Notes: generated by a model from the sequence alone, not told the origin. Counted from the stretch's first letter, positions 23,275 through 35,580 are shown. The stretch is 64,000 nucleotides of DNA from Hibiscus mutabilis (GCA_019671005.1 CM033719.1:24106750-24170749); one strand, 5' to 3'. Program-made: numbers and translations.

Positions 23275-26200
23275 TGTAATCACTCATTTTTATCCGGTTT
23301 GTAAATATTGTTAATATATTAGCATAATAATTAACAAGGTATTATTATTGCATGTATACATGTTATATTATATGTTTACTATATATGTGATTGATGTGTA
23401 TAAAATATGTGTGTAATATATGTAAGAGCATGCGTATTATACATACTATGTGCGGTGTATGTGTGTCACATGTCACGTACGTTTTAATAGTTTATATATG
23501 TACTAGGGTGTATTTGGTTATACTTATTTTGTGTGTATAAGATGCTTGTATGTGTGTGCTTGGGTGTATGTGATATATATGTGGTTTGCATGTGCATGTA
23601 CTATGTATGTTTGTAGTATGTATAATGTTTGTATACTTACATTAATTAAGTGTGCGAGCAAATATATGTATATGTGTGTTCGAATGTTATATGGTATATG
23701 TTAATTTGCATGTATGGCTATATGTACATAAATTATATATGTGTATGTGTTATTATTATAGTATTATTATTATTATTATTATTGGGTTCAAAAATATATA
23801 ACAGATCTAAAATATAAAACTCATTTATAATAACAGTCCAAGTCCACATAATATTACAAAAAACCCAAAAAAATAATATAATTTACAAGGACCATTTTGG
23901 CCTGACCCAATATTGAAAAAACCCTAAAACCTATCTAATATACTATCTCTTTCTTGCAGCCGTCACCCTCCCCAGTCGTTGGATCAAGATTTGATCCAAC
24001 AGTCCAGATCAGTCCAAGATGATCCAGCTGGCGCGCGTGTAATTCACTCCGGGACTGCTCGTCTCCCACTCGCGCGTGCGTTGCACGCGCGAGACCGTTC
24101 ATTCCCCCTCTACCACGCGTCAAGATCAGATGTAGCTTCGCTCATTTCAAGGCTCGATCTAGGCCGTTCATTCCCCATGTAATCACAGCCGTTGGATCAG
24201 ATCTGATCCAACAGCCGTGAGTGGATCTGGCAGAGGACACCACCACCATGACTCTCTTCACGCCGACACCACTCTGGCGTACCACCAACTCAACCACCGC
24301 GCTCAGAGAACATGCAAAACACCCAAAACAATGGATTATCAGTACTAAAAAAATTAGATCTGATGTATTTTTTCATGTATTATATTCTACCAAAAAAACA
24401 GAGATCAGAACAAGGATATAGAATCCAACCAAAGTGTATTATCATCAGTTTTTGAGAAACACAAAAAAGAGGTTATCCAAAAAAGGGTACAAATTTCTAT
24501 CGAGAATGTTCTCTCTTTTTTCTTTTCCTCTTTGAGTCTCACACATGCATGAAAAGAGAACAAGAAACAAAAATAGAGTTTACCTAAGAAAAACCTTTCC
24601 TTTGTCGGTGATAAGCTCTGAGGAGTGAGCCACAAAAGGGGTTTTTCTTTACTCCTTCGTTTCGAAATACCATAGATCTAGGGTTTTGGTGGTCTCAAAG
24701 TGAGAGCGTGACAGTTTCGGTAAGGGTTTTGGGGTTTGGCCGTTTCAAAAGTAAAGTTTGTTTTCGAGAGGGGTCTAGGTTAGGCTTTAGAACTGATTGA
24801 GTGCAGAGGGCGGTGGTCGGAGTAGCCGGACCATCGTCGGCCTCGAGAACCATGGCGGCTGAAGGGTTCGGGGCTTGTGTTTTCTGGGAAAATAGAGGGA
24901 AGAAGAGAGCTATCTCTCTTAAAGAAAAAAAATGAAAGGAAAAATGAAATCAGGGGCCTCATAATCGAGAGGGAAGAAGAGAGCTATCTCTCTTAAAATG
25001 GTCTAGTTGCATCATAAATCCTCCCTTGTCCCCTATATTTTCGTTTTGAGCTCGCCGCATGGGTTAATTACAATTCCAGTCCTTTTCCTTTTCTATTTTA
25101 TTTCGATTTGATCACTAAATTAACCAAAATCATGTTTATGAATGGTGAAATCACATGTTGAACCATCCCGCGTTTTCCAAATTTCCATTTTGAGCTCGCC
25201 CCTTGGTTATATTACACTTCCAGTCCTTATGTGTTTTGCCTGGTTCTTAATTCGATCCCTAAATGTACTCTTTAATGTATGCCTTCTATTTTTTATTATT
25301 CCATTTCAGTCCTTTTTTCATGTTTAAATATTTATCTTTTACATGTCTAGCATGTTCATATTGTTCTTTTGGTATTGGTATATGTTTTGTATAGTATGTT
25401 AATTTATAACCATATAATTTGTGTATTAAAATATGTTATACCATGTTACTATATTTAATTTATTTTATCCATGTCGTGTTCACGTGTGTCTCACATGTTA
25501 CGTTTTAGTTTAGGTTATATGCCATGTTCATATGTTTACATTTTTCTGATATTTTTGCTTCTTAGGTCACATGATAGTGTGATATTGTTTATCGTACACA
25601 ATTTTTTTATTCATGCATGAAATTTGTGTCATATGTTAAGCATTAAATATTAGTTTTATTCTAGTATGTCGTTTTATTATTTTGGTATCATATTACGCCA
25701 TGTGTAATTGTCATGTAGATGGTAATTGTAATTCATCTTTATATATAAGTGTTGGATGTAATTAATTTAGTTTTAGAAAGCACATTTTTATGTTTATATT
25801 CGTATTTGCTGTTTTATTTTTAGGACATATTACAATGTTTTTTGTTAATGCATTTTGCACTTCAATATTATTATGTCTATGTATTTTATGTTTTTTGTAG
25901 TTCCATGCCTTTGTAAATATTTGTCTATAATGTTTTTGTTAGGTTTGCATAAAGGAATATTAATTGTCAATGTGGTGCCCTTTTATCCGAGCGTAAACGG
26001 GGCCAGTATCAGGCGTAGTGATAGTGGTTGGGCGTTTACTCTCGGATAACGGGGCCTTTAAAATTTATTCGCAATTATAACCAAATTTTAAACTAATCAT
26101 CACTTTAATCCAGAAAATCTAATATTAATAAAGCGATAATTATTAAAGTACCAATTTTGGGCGGTATGGGGGTGCTAATCCTTCCCCATCCGTAACCGAC

Positions 26201-26386
26201 TCCCGAACCCAATGGTTTTCAACTCTCTGGTTTTATGGTGTCCGGCCTACCTAAGTGGCCGGTGGCGACTCCAATTTTTAAATAAAAAGCGATTTTTTAA
26301 AACCCCGCGGAATAAACATTTTATATCCGAAAAATTCACAAGCACTTCGAAAAATCATTTTTTTAGCGAAAAGGGACATCGCTACA
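23275..26386 (+). repeat. LTR of fragment F
   Basis: 3112 bp, from TGTAATCACTC to CATCGCTACA, with TGTA...TACA ends. The inverse of it forms 49083-52228 (F2). The sequence before it (caaagaggggcaac, to 23274) is a PPT-like purine run also present next to the F2 LTR. It contains a GC-rich part near 23950-24300 with several short palindromes, an (ATT)n run at about 23754-23783, and very T-rich stretches. No protein domain is seen. Confidence 0.88.
23978..24212. repeat. Three strong short palindromes in the F LTR
   Basis: 23978-24000: 10-bp arms gttggatcaa/ttgatccaac with a 3-base loop. 24069-24093: 11-bp arms ctcgcgcgtgc/gcacgcgcgag with loop gtt. 24191-24212: gttggatcag/ctgatccaac around at, a perfect 22-bp palindrome. 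F2 keeps a decayed form of a gttgg...ccaac palindrome near 51590-51620. Confidence 0.9.
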
Positions 26387-26988
26387 ATTGGCAAGTGATT
26401 TGATTTTAAAATTGTTATCGGATATAGTTGGCCGACCATAGGATTTAGTGCACTATAATAAGTCGCCTTGGATGTTGATGGGTTTAGATCTGTGTACCGA
26501 AAACTCCATCCAAGTACCCAACAATAGAGTGTTAAATAGTACCAAAAACTCACGTTAGTGGATTAAGCGTCTAACAGATGAAAGGGGTTGGTGTCCCCAA
26601 GAGTTGAATTCGTTATTCTGGTTGAGATGGCTTGAAGTGTTGGTTGAATCTAAGTCGGTTGGTAATGTACCGCGATTGTTATTGTATCGTTATTCTGGTT
26701 GAGATGGCTTGAAGTGTTGGTTGAACACTTGTTGAATCCGTGTATCTGATGAACTCTTTTGGTATTCGACTTGTTTAATGATCACTTGCAAGCCAATACA
26801 ATTGTTAATGTATCATTGAAAGGTTTATGTCGTATAATGTGACTTCTACATGTTTACTCTTTAAGCTTTGCATATGGTTGTTATGCATGGGAAGGCTTAA
26901 ATTGAGGTTAGCAATGGGATTTTACTGTTGGTTAATGATACATGTAGCATATAGTTTAATATGCTGGTTTTGAAAGTGTTAAGTGCAT
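26387..26988 (+). repeat. Element E 5' LTR, part 2
   Basis: Collinear with 37187 to about 37747 of the 3' LTR. A local direct repeat (gttattctggttgagatgg..., near 26611 and 26689) is single in the 3' LTR at about 37450, so it arose after insertion of E. Confidence 0.9.
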
Positions 26989-29415
26989 TGTAATATCCTA
27001 ATTTTTGGACTAGTGACTAAATTGTAATTTTTGAAAGTTCAGGGGGTTAAAGTGTGAACTTGGAAAAGTTCAGGTACCAAAGTGTAATTTTCAAAAGTTA
27101 TGTAAGTTAACCTCGTAAATGGATAGTTCACCCCCAAGAGTGACATTTTTGTTTTACTTGGATTTTTCGTACGAGGCCTATATTAGTGGCTATAAAGCTT
27201 TAAAGTTCGTAGGAAGATAATTTGGAAATCGTATTGAGTGAAATTTGAATTTTTGGATCGGATAAATGCCATGAATAAAGATCTAAGATATTTTGGGACA
27301 TGGCCGGTTGGATTGGAATCAATTTGGTTCAATTTTGATGGAATGGCAATTTTCAAGACTTATTGTAAATAAAGTCTAGTTAGAGGGCAAATTGGACATT
27401 TGCCATGGATGGCATTTTTGAAATATTTGGAAATTTTGAGGGCAATTTTGGAAGGATTTTTACACATGGATTAGATCATGGCCATTGAATTTTTATAAGA
27501 TTGAATCTTGGCCATTAGATAAAAAGGGCAAGATGGTAATTTCACTATTTAAATGAATTAAAATTTCATTTAATCTTTAACATGTGTATTTATTGTAAAG
27601 AAAGATGAAAACACAATATTTTTCATCTTCTTGGCTGTTCGAAACACTCAAAAATAAAAGAGGCTAGGGTTTTCAAATTTTCAAGATCAAAATTCAAGGA
27701 TCAAAGTTAGATTTCAAGCAAAATTAATTGAGGTAAAGTGATCTATGCTTGATTCTCTACATTTTGAAGGTATTTTTATTTGAAATAGATGAGTATGAGT
27801 TATGTTCTTGATTGAGAAAATTTTTGAATATATTTTATATTCGAATAATTATATCTTGAAGTTGAGTTAGTGATGTTATATTTAAGTCTAACAAAGAATA
27901 GTGATAAAATGTATTCAATTGGTCTTCTACAGTTCGAAGGGAGATTGAAGGAGATCCAAGTAATAGAAAGAAAGAAAAGGATACAAAGTGAGCTTAGTGA
28001 GGCTAACTAGTATAAACATGTGAGTGCATTTCTAAATGTTTGCATTTTATTGAAAACGACATTGCATTTTCTCTATAATACATGATATGATACATTGCTC
28101 GACATGGCAAGCTTGATCGAACACAAGGTAAGAACTACTGCTTGCATAAATGACAATGCATTATGTTTGTATGAATAATGATAAGATTTAAATGAAACAA
28201 GTAGACACCTTGGGTGTCGATAGCATTAAAGAGGTGCGAATATATGGAGCAAAGAGTGTCCTCGAGTATGTACTCAATTTTAGATACTACGATATCGAAT
28301 TAGAGGCTATAGAGTCCTAATGGACTTGCCTCGTATTAGGCACTGATCATGCCGCAATGAAATAGATACTTCGGTATCATAACAAGATGAAATGAAAAAG
28401 TTATGAATATGCAAATGACTGCTTGATAAAAGCATAACCATGAAAGAGCATGTGTTATGCATATGGTTACATGATAAAAGCATGATCATGATAGATTATA
28501 TGTTATACAAATGATTACATGATAAAAACTTGTTCATGATAGAGAAAATTTTATGTAGTTGGATACATGATTCATATGATAGCATGTTACATGATTACAC
28601 GAAAATGATAATACATTATTCATATGATATATGGTACATGGTTTCCATGATAGAGATAATACATGATAGTAATGCTACATGATAGAGACGATACATGGTA
28701 TGATAACATTATGACATGCTTGCCATTTATAGAGAAATATAATGCACTCTTACTTGATACATTGAATTTGCATTACCTCATGTTTTGATAAACTGAATTT
28801 ATATGGCTCACTAAGTTTGTACTTAGCGTGTGATGTTGTTTCACACGTAGGTTCTCCGAGATAGACGTAAGGAGAAGTTATCATTTTGGGAGATCAAGTT
28901 ACTACGAAAGCTACGATATGTACATCATAAGAGTAGTTGATATCTAGTGGCATGTACGAATCTTAAAGTATATGCTGGCATATATTTTAAATCAATAGAT
29001 TAGTTTGTAAATTTTAAGTGGATAACTATTTTAGTAAATCAAAGTTTATATTATATATATAATATGAGTAGATGAAATTATAAAACATTTTGTTATAAAT
29101 AGTTATGATTTTGATAAAGTTAGGTACCGTTTAACCCTAATTGCATAATAATTTTAAAAATCAAGAAAGAGTCTTGGCAGGGTACATAGTTTTCACCCTG
29201 AATAATATTTTTACTTCAATAACATATCTTTAAATTTTATAAACCAATTCAGGGTCAAAACTAGATGCTATAGACTGACGCAGCTTTTCATTTAAAACCG
29301 AGAAAGGGTTAACTTACAAGACAAATATATAAAAAAATTTAAGTCAAGTTTTCTTACAACTTCATAACATCTTTAATGTATATTCGGCCTACGAGTATGC
29401 ATTAAGGGTGTTACA
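26989..29415 (+). mobile_element. Solo LTR G (relative of element D LTR)
   Basis: 2427 bp, from TGTAATATCC to GTGTTACA, flanked by exact TGCAT (26984-26988 and 29416-29420). There is no interior or second LTR, so it is a solo LTR left by LTR-LTR recombination. Start and end blocks match the LTR of D; the middle is shorter. It sits in the 5' LTR of E, whose 3' LTR has the empty site at about 37745. Confidence 0.95.
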
Positions 29416-30648
29416 TGCATGGTTTGTAAGGCATGATGTTTTATATGATGAAAAGTATGACTTAAAAAGGGATTTTTAGTATGTTTTGGACAATGGTTTT
29501 AAATGCATTGATGGTATGTTGTATTTGAGCACTCCTCACTAAGCGTAGTGTGCTTACGCTCACTTTGTCCATCAATGCAGAGAATTAAGGTTTCGGAAGG
29601 CAGCAAGAAGCAGGGGGATCCTAGCAAGACTTGGCTAACAAAGTATGTTTGGATTAGACTATAAGAATAAAGGCAATGGGGTACTTGTTTTGGTTTTGGG
29701 AGATGTTTGTTGAACTCCCTGTTTGAGCAAAAACTAGGATGCATGCCTATAGATCACATTTAATGAGTGATGCCATGAAAATTTGATGATATGCTAGGAA
29801 TGGTTGAGCCATGATCTTTGAAAACATGTCGGTTATGTATTAGAGGCTTGATAGGGTGTTTTGTGTGGTTAAAAAGCATGTTTGATTTGCTAAATCGAAC
29901 CAGAAATGTACAGGAGTATCGGTATGCTACTTGGCGTATCGATACGGTTGGGCATTTCCAGGCTTGAGGGATTGGTACGAGCCATGAGTGTTCCGATATG
30001 CCAAGGCAATTTTGGCCTAGCATACCGGTACGGAGGAGGGTGTTTCAGTACGGGCTTTAGCCTCTGGAAAATTTCTTTTTCAACCTAAACCCGTGTACCG
30101 AAACACATGAACCTGTATCGGTACAGTCATTAAGGATTTCAAAAGTTTGGTAAGTTAGTTGGGCATATTGGTACGGTATGAAGGTGTATCGAAACGGGGC
30201 ATGTCATACCGTATCAGTACGGATAGGAGTTAAACCTGTTAATGTCATTGTAGTACGATTTTAGCCCTTTGCATTTTAGTCCTTAAGTTTTGTTTATGCA
30301 ATTAAATGCGCTTGAATGAACAAACTGAGCTGGAATTTGACATGTATGATTGAATCCTGATCAATTACAGTTGGGTAATATAAAAATGAGCTTTAATCCT
30401 GTAATTTTCTAGAATTGCAATTTGGTCCCCAAATTGCATTTGAGACCAATTGGATGTCAAATCGATGCCCGATTGAGTTGGGTTTCATCTTCTGTCAACA
30501 TGAACATGTAGGATATTAATTAAGCATCTAGACAAGATAAAAGAAAAAAATGGTCTCATTTTGAGGTTTCTTCTCTCGGTTTACCTCGGTAAACCTAATG
30601 TGACTCGCTCAGTCGGTCTGGCGGCTAGGCCGAGTCGAGGGGGTTACA
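29416..30648 (+). repeat. Element E 5' LTR, part 3
   Basis: Collinear with about 37743-39085. About 85 bp present near 38058-38145 is missing here (at about 29727). It contains the cluster of gtatcggtac-like words at 29910-30240. It ends GGGTTACA. Confidence 0.92.
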
Positions 30649-30653
30649 TTTGG

Positions 30654-30673
30654 TGGTACCAGAGCCAGATTTT
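30654..30673 (+). promoter_or_regulatory. Primer-binding site of element E (initiator tRNA-Met)
   Basis: tggtaccagagccagatttt matches the 3' end of plant initiator tRNA-Met with about three differences over 20 bases. An extra tgg lies just before it (30651-30653). Confidence 0.87.
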
Positions 30674-30973
30674 GAAAGGTTGGGATGTTGTATCTGATCG
30701 TTGTTGTTGTTTGTTATGTATGGTGCTTGTTTGGGAAATATACATGATCATAGTGATGTTGTTTTGTGCTAAAACCTAATGTTGATATGAACGGTGATTG
30801 AGATATGCACGCTGACTATTTATACTATGTTGGGAAAATTTTGGGGACCCATTGCCTTATTATTATAGTCTGAAAAGTTTTGATTTTTGGAAATGAAAGT
30901 CTTGGATCCTTGTTTGAGGCTGGCCTGGCTTTTTTGTTTTGAAATGATTACCATGCCTTCGATATATTTTAGC

Positions 30974-32235
30974 ATGATGGGACTGAGGAGAGAGTTGCGA
31001 TCTAGTACGATTGCTGCTGCCACTGGGCAGGGTGTTGAGGGAGATGTTGTGCCTCTTGGAGGGTTGCCACCACCCCCTCCTATACCACCTGAGGGAGTGG
31101 AACAAGTACCACCTGTGCTGGCTGGGCCAGGGATGGGTGATATGGCACCATTGATACAGGCCATGACCGGTGCTTTTCAGGCAGCAGTTATAGGTGTTCA
31201 TGTGCCAGCACCACCGGTGGTTGGGCAAGGGTTTTCGCTTGAGCGTCTTCGTAGTTTGGGAAGAGTTGAGTTCTGAGGCTTATTGCCTGAGGCTTCTGAG
31301 GGCTGGTTGGCCAGTACTGAGAGGATACTGGCTAGATGGAGTGTACCGATACTCGTAAGCTGGGATATGCTATTTCCCTGCTGTAGGGTGATGCCTATAC
31401 ATGGTGGACTACCACGATATCCAGTATGGCAACGAATGATGTGACCTGGGAGTTCTTCTGTGAAGATTTTCGGAAGAAGTTTTTGGGAGTCTGATATCAG
31501 GATGATAGGAAGCGCGAGTTCATAGCTCTTGTGTAGTGCAATATGTCTGTTGCGGAGTATGAGGTACAGTTCGTGACGTTGAGTTAGTATGCACCTGAGT
31601 TGGTTCCTGACGAGCGTACGAGATGTGATCGATTCCGCTATGGGCTTGTGCGGGATGTTAAGACATACATGCTTACTGCTGATTATACTGATTTTGATGT
31701 GTTGGTTTCGCGAGCCACGGATGTGGAGCAAAGTTTGGGTTTGGCTTCTGGATCGCGAGGTTCTAGCTCAGGGAAGAGAGCTGCTGATTCAGGTTATAGC
31801 GGTGGTCAGGCTAAGAGACACCGTGATAGGAGGTTCCATCCAAAATTAAGGCATAGCTATGGTGTTGTTGGACGTGGTGTCCAGGGGCAGGGTGCCCAGG
31901 CTAGAGCTTCGTTTAACAGCTGTTGGGTTTGTGGATCCCGAGATCATTTAAGGCGAGAGTGCCCGTGTTTGGCCAGGGAGGGTCAGGCACCTGCGCTTGT
32001 TGTGGCTAATGCTTGCTGAAGTTGGGGGTCAGGTGATCATCAGAGGCGTGATTGTCCGTTGTTGGCCTGGGGTGGGCAGGGTGTCGCACCTGTTGTTGCT
32101 CCGCAGAGAGGTCATGGTCGTGCCGCAGACCGTTTTAGTATCGGGATAGAGGACTGTGGCTCATATTATTGCTATCCAGCCTGAGGGAGGTGGACCGGCT
32201 AGGGAGTATGAGCACTTGAGGGTCGCAATGACACC
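30974..32235 (+). pseudogene. Gag of element E
   Basis: The likely start is the ATG pair at 30974/30977 (MMGLRREL). A Pro/Gly-rich N-terminus comes first. The capsid region (GWLASTERIL, DAYTWW, MSVAEYEVQF, YAPELVPDERTR) runs to about 31740, then a basic Ser/Gly linker. A canonical CCHC zinc knuckle is at 31921-31962 (CWVCGSRDHLRREC). A second, ruined knuckle lies at 32014-32055: it contains a TGA, and Trp replaces the second Cys. Frame changes near 31336 and several in-frame stops (mostly tag/tga) prevent a full product. Gag would build the particle and package RNA. Confidence 0.88.
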
Positions 32236-32640
32236 GATGTGATCGTAGGTACTTTTACCCTACAGTCTTTGTTGTTGCATTCGTTGGTTGATTCCGGTTC
32301 TACTCATTCATACATCTTGAGTGAGCATGCTAAGTTGCTTGATATATCTGTTGAAATTCTTAATGTGGGTGTTAAAGTCACTAGTTCTCTTAGGGAGACA
32401 GTCGTGGTTAGGAGGTGTATCGTAGGTGTCCGCTGATGGTTCAGGGACATGAGTTTGTTGTGGATTTGATGGAGTTGCTATTCCATGGTTTTGATGTGAT
32501 TTTGGGTATGGATTGGTTAACCGAACATCAGGTCGTGGTGGATTTTGAGACCAAACGGATATCTTTGAGGTTGTAGGATGATTATGAGGTGGTGGTTGTT
32601 GGCGAAAGTGCCAAGTTTTTGTCTAATGCTGTTATGCTTT
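32236..32640 (+). pseudogene. Aspartic protease of element E
   Basis: The active site LVDSGSTHSYI is intact (near 32287-32320), and the C-terminal block GFDVILGMDWLTEHQ is present (near 32490-32530). A frame change near 32418 separates the two; another near 32640 leads into RT. The family enzyme cuts Gag-Pol. Its place after the zinc knuckles and before RT is normal for Ty3/gypsy. Confidence 0.87.
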
Positions 32641-33640
32641 GGAAGCAAGTCAAATGTTGGATTGGGGATGCCAGGCTTTCTTGGCCTATGTTATGAATCC
32701 TGGATCAAAGGAGTTGAGGGTGCAAGATGTTCGCACCGTATATGAGTTTCTGGCTATTTTTTCGAAAGAGTTGTTGGGGTTACCACCAGACCGTGAGGCT
32801 GAGTTTGGCATCAAGGTCTTTACAGGTACAGTACCAGTATCAATTGCACTGTATCGTATGGCCCCAAAAAAGTTGAAGGAGTTGAAGACGTAGTTGTAGT
32901 AGTTGTTGGATCGGGGTTTCATTATGCCTAGTATTTTACCATGGGGTGCACCGATGTTGTTTGTAAAGAAGAATGATAAGACGTTACGGATGTGCATAGG
33001 CTATCGGCAATTGAATAAGTTAACGATAAAGAATAAGTATCCCTTACCGCGGATAGATGATCTGTTTGATCAATTTAGGGGTGCCTCGGTGTTTTGTAAG
33101 ATAGATTTGAGGTCGAGGTATTACCAGTTGAAGGTAAAGGAGGGGGATGTGCCTAAGACGGCATTTCGTATGAGGTACGGGCATTATGAGTTTTTGGTGA
33201 TGCCTTTTGGTTTGACCAATGCACCAGCTGCTTTTATGGACATGATGAATCGGGTGTTCCATGAGTTTTTGAACCATTTTGTGGTTGTGTTTATCGATGA
33301 TATCCTCGTGTACTCTTGTACCAAGGAGGATCATGATAGCCATTTGCGGATTGTGCTTCAGAAGTTGATGGAGAATCCGTTGTATGTCAAGTTAAGCAAA
33401 TGCGAGTTCTGGCTTAGGGAAGTCGTATTTCTCGGGCATGTTGTGTCGGCTGAAGGAATTCATGTCGATCCACATAAGGTTGAGGCTGTAACGAGTTGGA
33501 AGGCGCCCAAGTCTGTGACGGAGGTTAGGAGTTTCCTTGGTTTGGCGGGTTACTACCGAAGGTTTGTGGAAGGGTTCTCTAGTTTGGCGGCTTCGTTAAC
33601 TAAGTTGCTATAGAAGAATGTTCAGTTTGAGTGGACGGAA
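32641..33640 (+). pseudogene. Reverse transcriptase of element E
   Basis: It is one frame apart from stops at about 32891-32902 and 33611. Blocks in order: GTVPVSIALYRMAP, GFIMPSILPWGAPMLFVKK, LRMCIGYRQLNKLT, VFCKIDLRSRYYQLK (first catalytic Asp), FLVMPFGLTNAPAAFM, VVFIDDILVYS (active-site Asp pair, near 33290-33310), LGHVVSAEGI, and FLGLAGYYRRFVEGFS (thumb/connection). All catalytic Asp residues are kept. The stops at 32891 and nearby are tag where cag would be expected in a Gln-rich stretch. Confidence 0.93.
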
Positions 33641-34080
33641 GATAGACAACAAGCTTTTGAAAGGTTGAAGGAAGCCTTGACGTGAGCTCCAGTCTTGGTT
33701 CAACCAGAATCGAGAAAGGAGTTTGTTGTTTATAGTGATGCGTCGTATGTTGGGCTTGGTTGTGTGTTGATGCAAGAGGGTAAGGTAGTGGCGCACACAT
33801 CTAGGCAGTTGAAGGTGCATAAATGTAACTACCCTACTCATGATCTTGAGCTTGCCGCGGTGGTTTTTGCCTTGAAAGTTTGGAGGCATTACCTCTATGG
33901 GGAGAAGTGTATGGTTTTCACGGATCATAAGAGTCTGAAGTATTTAATGTCTCAAAAAGAGTTGAACCTAAGACAACGTAGGTGATTGGAGTTGTTGAAG
34001 GATTATGATCTGGCTATTGAGTACCATCCGGGTAAGGCAAACGTGGTTGCTGATGCTTTGAACAGGAAGGCAGCGGTGGA
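33641..34080 (+). pseudogene. RNase H of element E
   Basis: It is in the same frame as RT, with stops at about 33683 and 33983. Motifs: FVVYSDASYVGLGCVLMQ (first Asp), THDLELAAVVFALKVWRHYL (Glu), VFTDHKSLKYLMSQKELNLRQRR (Asp), and YHPGKANVVADALNRK (last Asp). All expected acidic residues are visible. It degrades the RNA strand of the hybrid. Confidence 0.92.
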
Positions 34081-35355
34081 GTTGAGGGCTATGTTTGCAC
34101 GTTTGAGTGTGACACGGGACAATGGGTTGTTGGCTGAGTTGCAAGTGAAGCCATCCTTGTCACAGATGATTAAGGAGAAGCAACCGTATGATGGGAGTTT
34201 GGTACCTCATGTGAAAGATATCAGGGATGGGAATCCTACGGATTTTTATTTCAGTGATGATGAGCTGCTATGTTTCAAAGGTCGAGTAGTGGTGCCTGAA
34301 GACGAAGAGTTGAGGCATACTATTTTGACTGAGGCACACGCTAGTCCTTTTTCTATGCATCCTGGTAGTACTAAAATGTATCGAGGGTTGAAGGAGGAGT
34401 ACTATTGGGTCGGACTGAAGAAGGATGTGGCTAATTTCGTTGCACAGTGTATGGTTTGTCAGCGGGTAAAGGTTGAGCATTATTTTCTTTCAGGGTTGTT
34501 GCAGCCGTTGAGAATACCGAAATGGAAGTGGGAAAGAATCACCATAGATTTTGTGTCTGGGCTGCCTTTGACTCTGACCAAAAAGGATTCCATTTGGGTG
34601 ATTGTTGGCCGGTTTACGAAGTGTGCGCATTTTGTGCCAGTGCATACTACGTATACCTTGGAAGGGTTGGCTGAATTGTACATCTCATAGATTGTACGAT
34701 TGCATGGGGTTCCCAAATCTATAGTCTTAGATAGGGATCCACAGTTCACCGCAAGGTTTTGGGTGATTTTGCATCGTGCTTTAGGAACCCGGTTGAGTTT
34801 CAGTACCTCGTACACGTGATTCAGGTTCTCGAGCATATGCTAAGGTGTTGTGTTATTGAGTACCAGGGAACTTGGGAGAAGAAGTTGTCGTTGGTGGAGT
34901 TTTCTTACAATAACATCTATCATGCTAGCATACAAATGGCACCTTATGAGGCGTTGTATGGCATGAAATGTCGTATGCCCGTGTGTTGGGCAGAAGCGGG
35001 GGAAAACTTTGTGTCGATGCATAATGTTATAAAAGGCATAACCGAAAAGGTAAAGTTGATATGTGAGTGCTTAAAAGCAGCTGCAGATCATCAGAAGTCA
35101 TATGCGGATTTGAAGCGTAGGGATATAGAGTACGCTGTGGGTGATGAAGTGTTTTTGAAGGTGTTGCCTTGGAAAAAGGTGTTGCGTTTTGGGCGGAAAT
35201 GGAAGCTTAGCCCGAGATTCATTGGACCATACGAGGTTGTTGAGCGTGTGGGTCCTGTTGCGTACCGCTTAAGGTTACCTTCGAAGTTGGGAAAAATTCA
35301 TGATGTGTTCCACGTTTCGGTGTTGCGGAGGTATAGGTCGTATCCATAGCATGTT
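34081..35355 (+). pseudogene. Integrase of element E, catalytic Glu deleted
   Basis: The zinc-binding part has HASPFSMHPGSTKMYRGLK and CMVCQRVK (HHCC pattern, 34320-34475). The core has ITIDFVSGLPL (first Asp, codon 34547-34549) and IVLDRDPQF (second Asp, codon 34730-34732). At about 34815 the frame changes, and the block that should carry the Glu between STSY and VIQVLEHML is absent: about ten codons are missing. The remainder is normal (VEFSYNNIYHASIQMAPYEALYG; LSPRFIGPYEVVERVGPVAYRL; DVFHVSVLRRY). A tag at 34688 also interrupts it. Without Glu it cannot integrate. Confidence 0.9.
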
Positions 35356-35580
35356 ATGCCGGTGGAGGAGATTGAGTTGAGATCAAACCTATCTTATTAT
35401 GAAGAACCGATAGAGGTTCTTGATACCAGCAGTAAGGTGCTGCGTGGCAAGACAATAGAGCTTGTTAAGGTGTTGTGGAGGCACCGCGGTGTTAAGGAGG
35501 CCATATGGGAGTGCAAGTTGGACATGTTGAAACAGTTTTCGCACCTGTTTCCTCCAGGTAAATTTCGGGGACGAAAATTC
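35356..35580 (+). pseudogene. Chromodomain-like C-terminus of element E integrase
   Basis: Same frame as the C-terminal integrase after a tag at 35347-35349. Features are EEPIEVLDTSSKVLRGKTI, VKVLWRHRGVKEAIWECKLDML and FSHLF. This is the degenerate chromodomain that marks Tekay/Del chromoviruses and is thought to guide insertion to particular chromatin. The frame runs on to the PPT and stops at about 35599. Confidence 0.8.

Larger units (their letters stand above)
21346..26386 (+). mobile_element. Fragment F: 3' end of a long-LTR retrotransposon (probably Tat/Ogre-like)
   Basis: About 1.9 kb of 3' interior with tandem repeats and a long purine tract, then an LTR of 3.1 kb. Assignment to Tat/Ogre rests on the long LTR and on tandem repeats just upstream of the 3' LTR; no diagnostic pol domain is present, so this is inference. 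It replaces about 350 bp of the E LTR (matching 36837-37186), with no target duplication. It is therefore either a truncated insertion or a later rearrangement. F2 at 49083-53496 is the same family on the other strand. Confidence 0.75.

Noticed and set aside
23979..24421. Possible small host gene in the GC-rich part of the F LTR
   Set aside because: Frames are short, contain palindromes, differ in F2, and show no domain; better explained as LTR regulatory sequence.
30863..31228. Minus-strand frames opposite element E gag (also 31198-31731)
   Set aside because: Antisense shadows of gag; the plus strand has the capsid and CCHC motifs.
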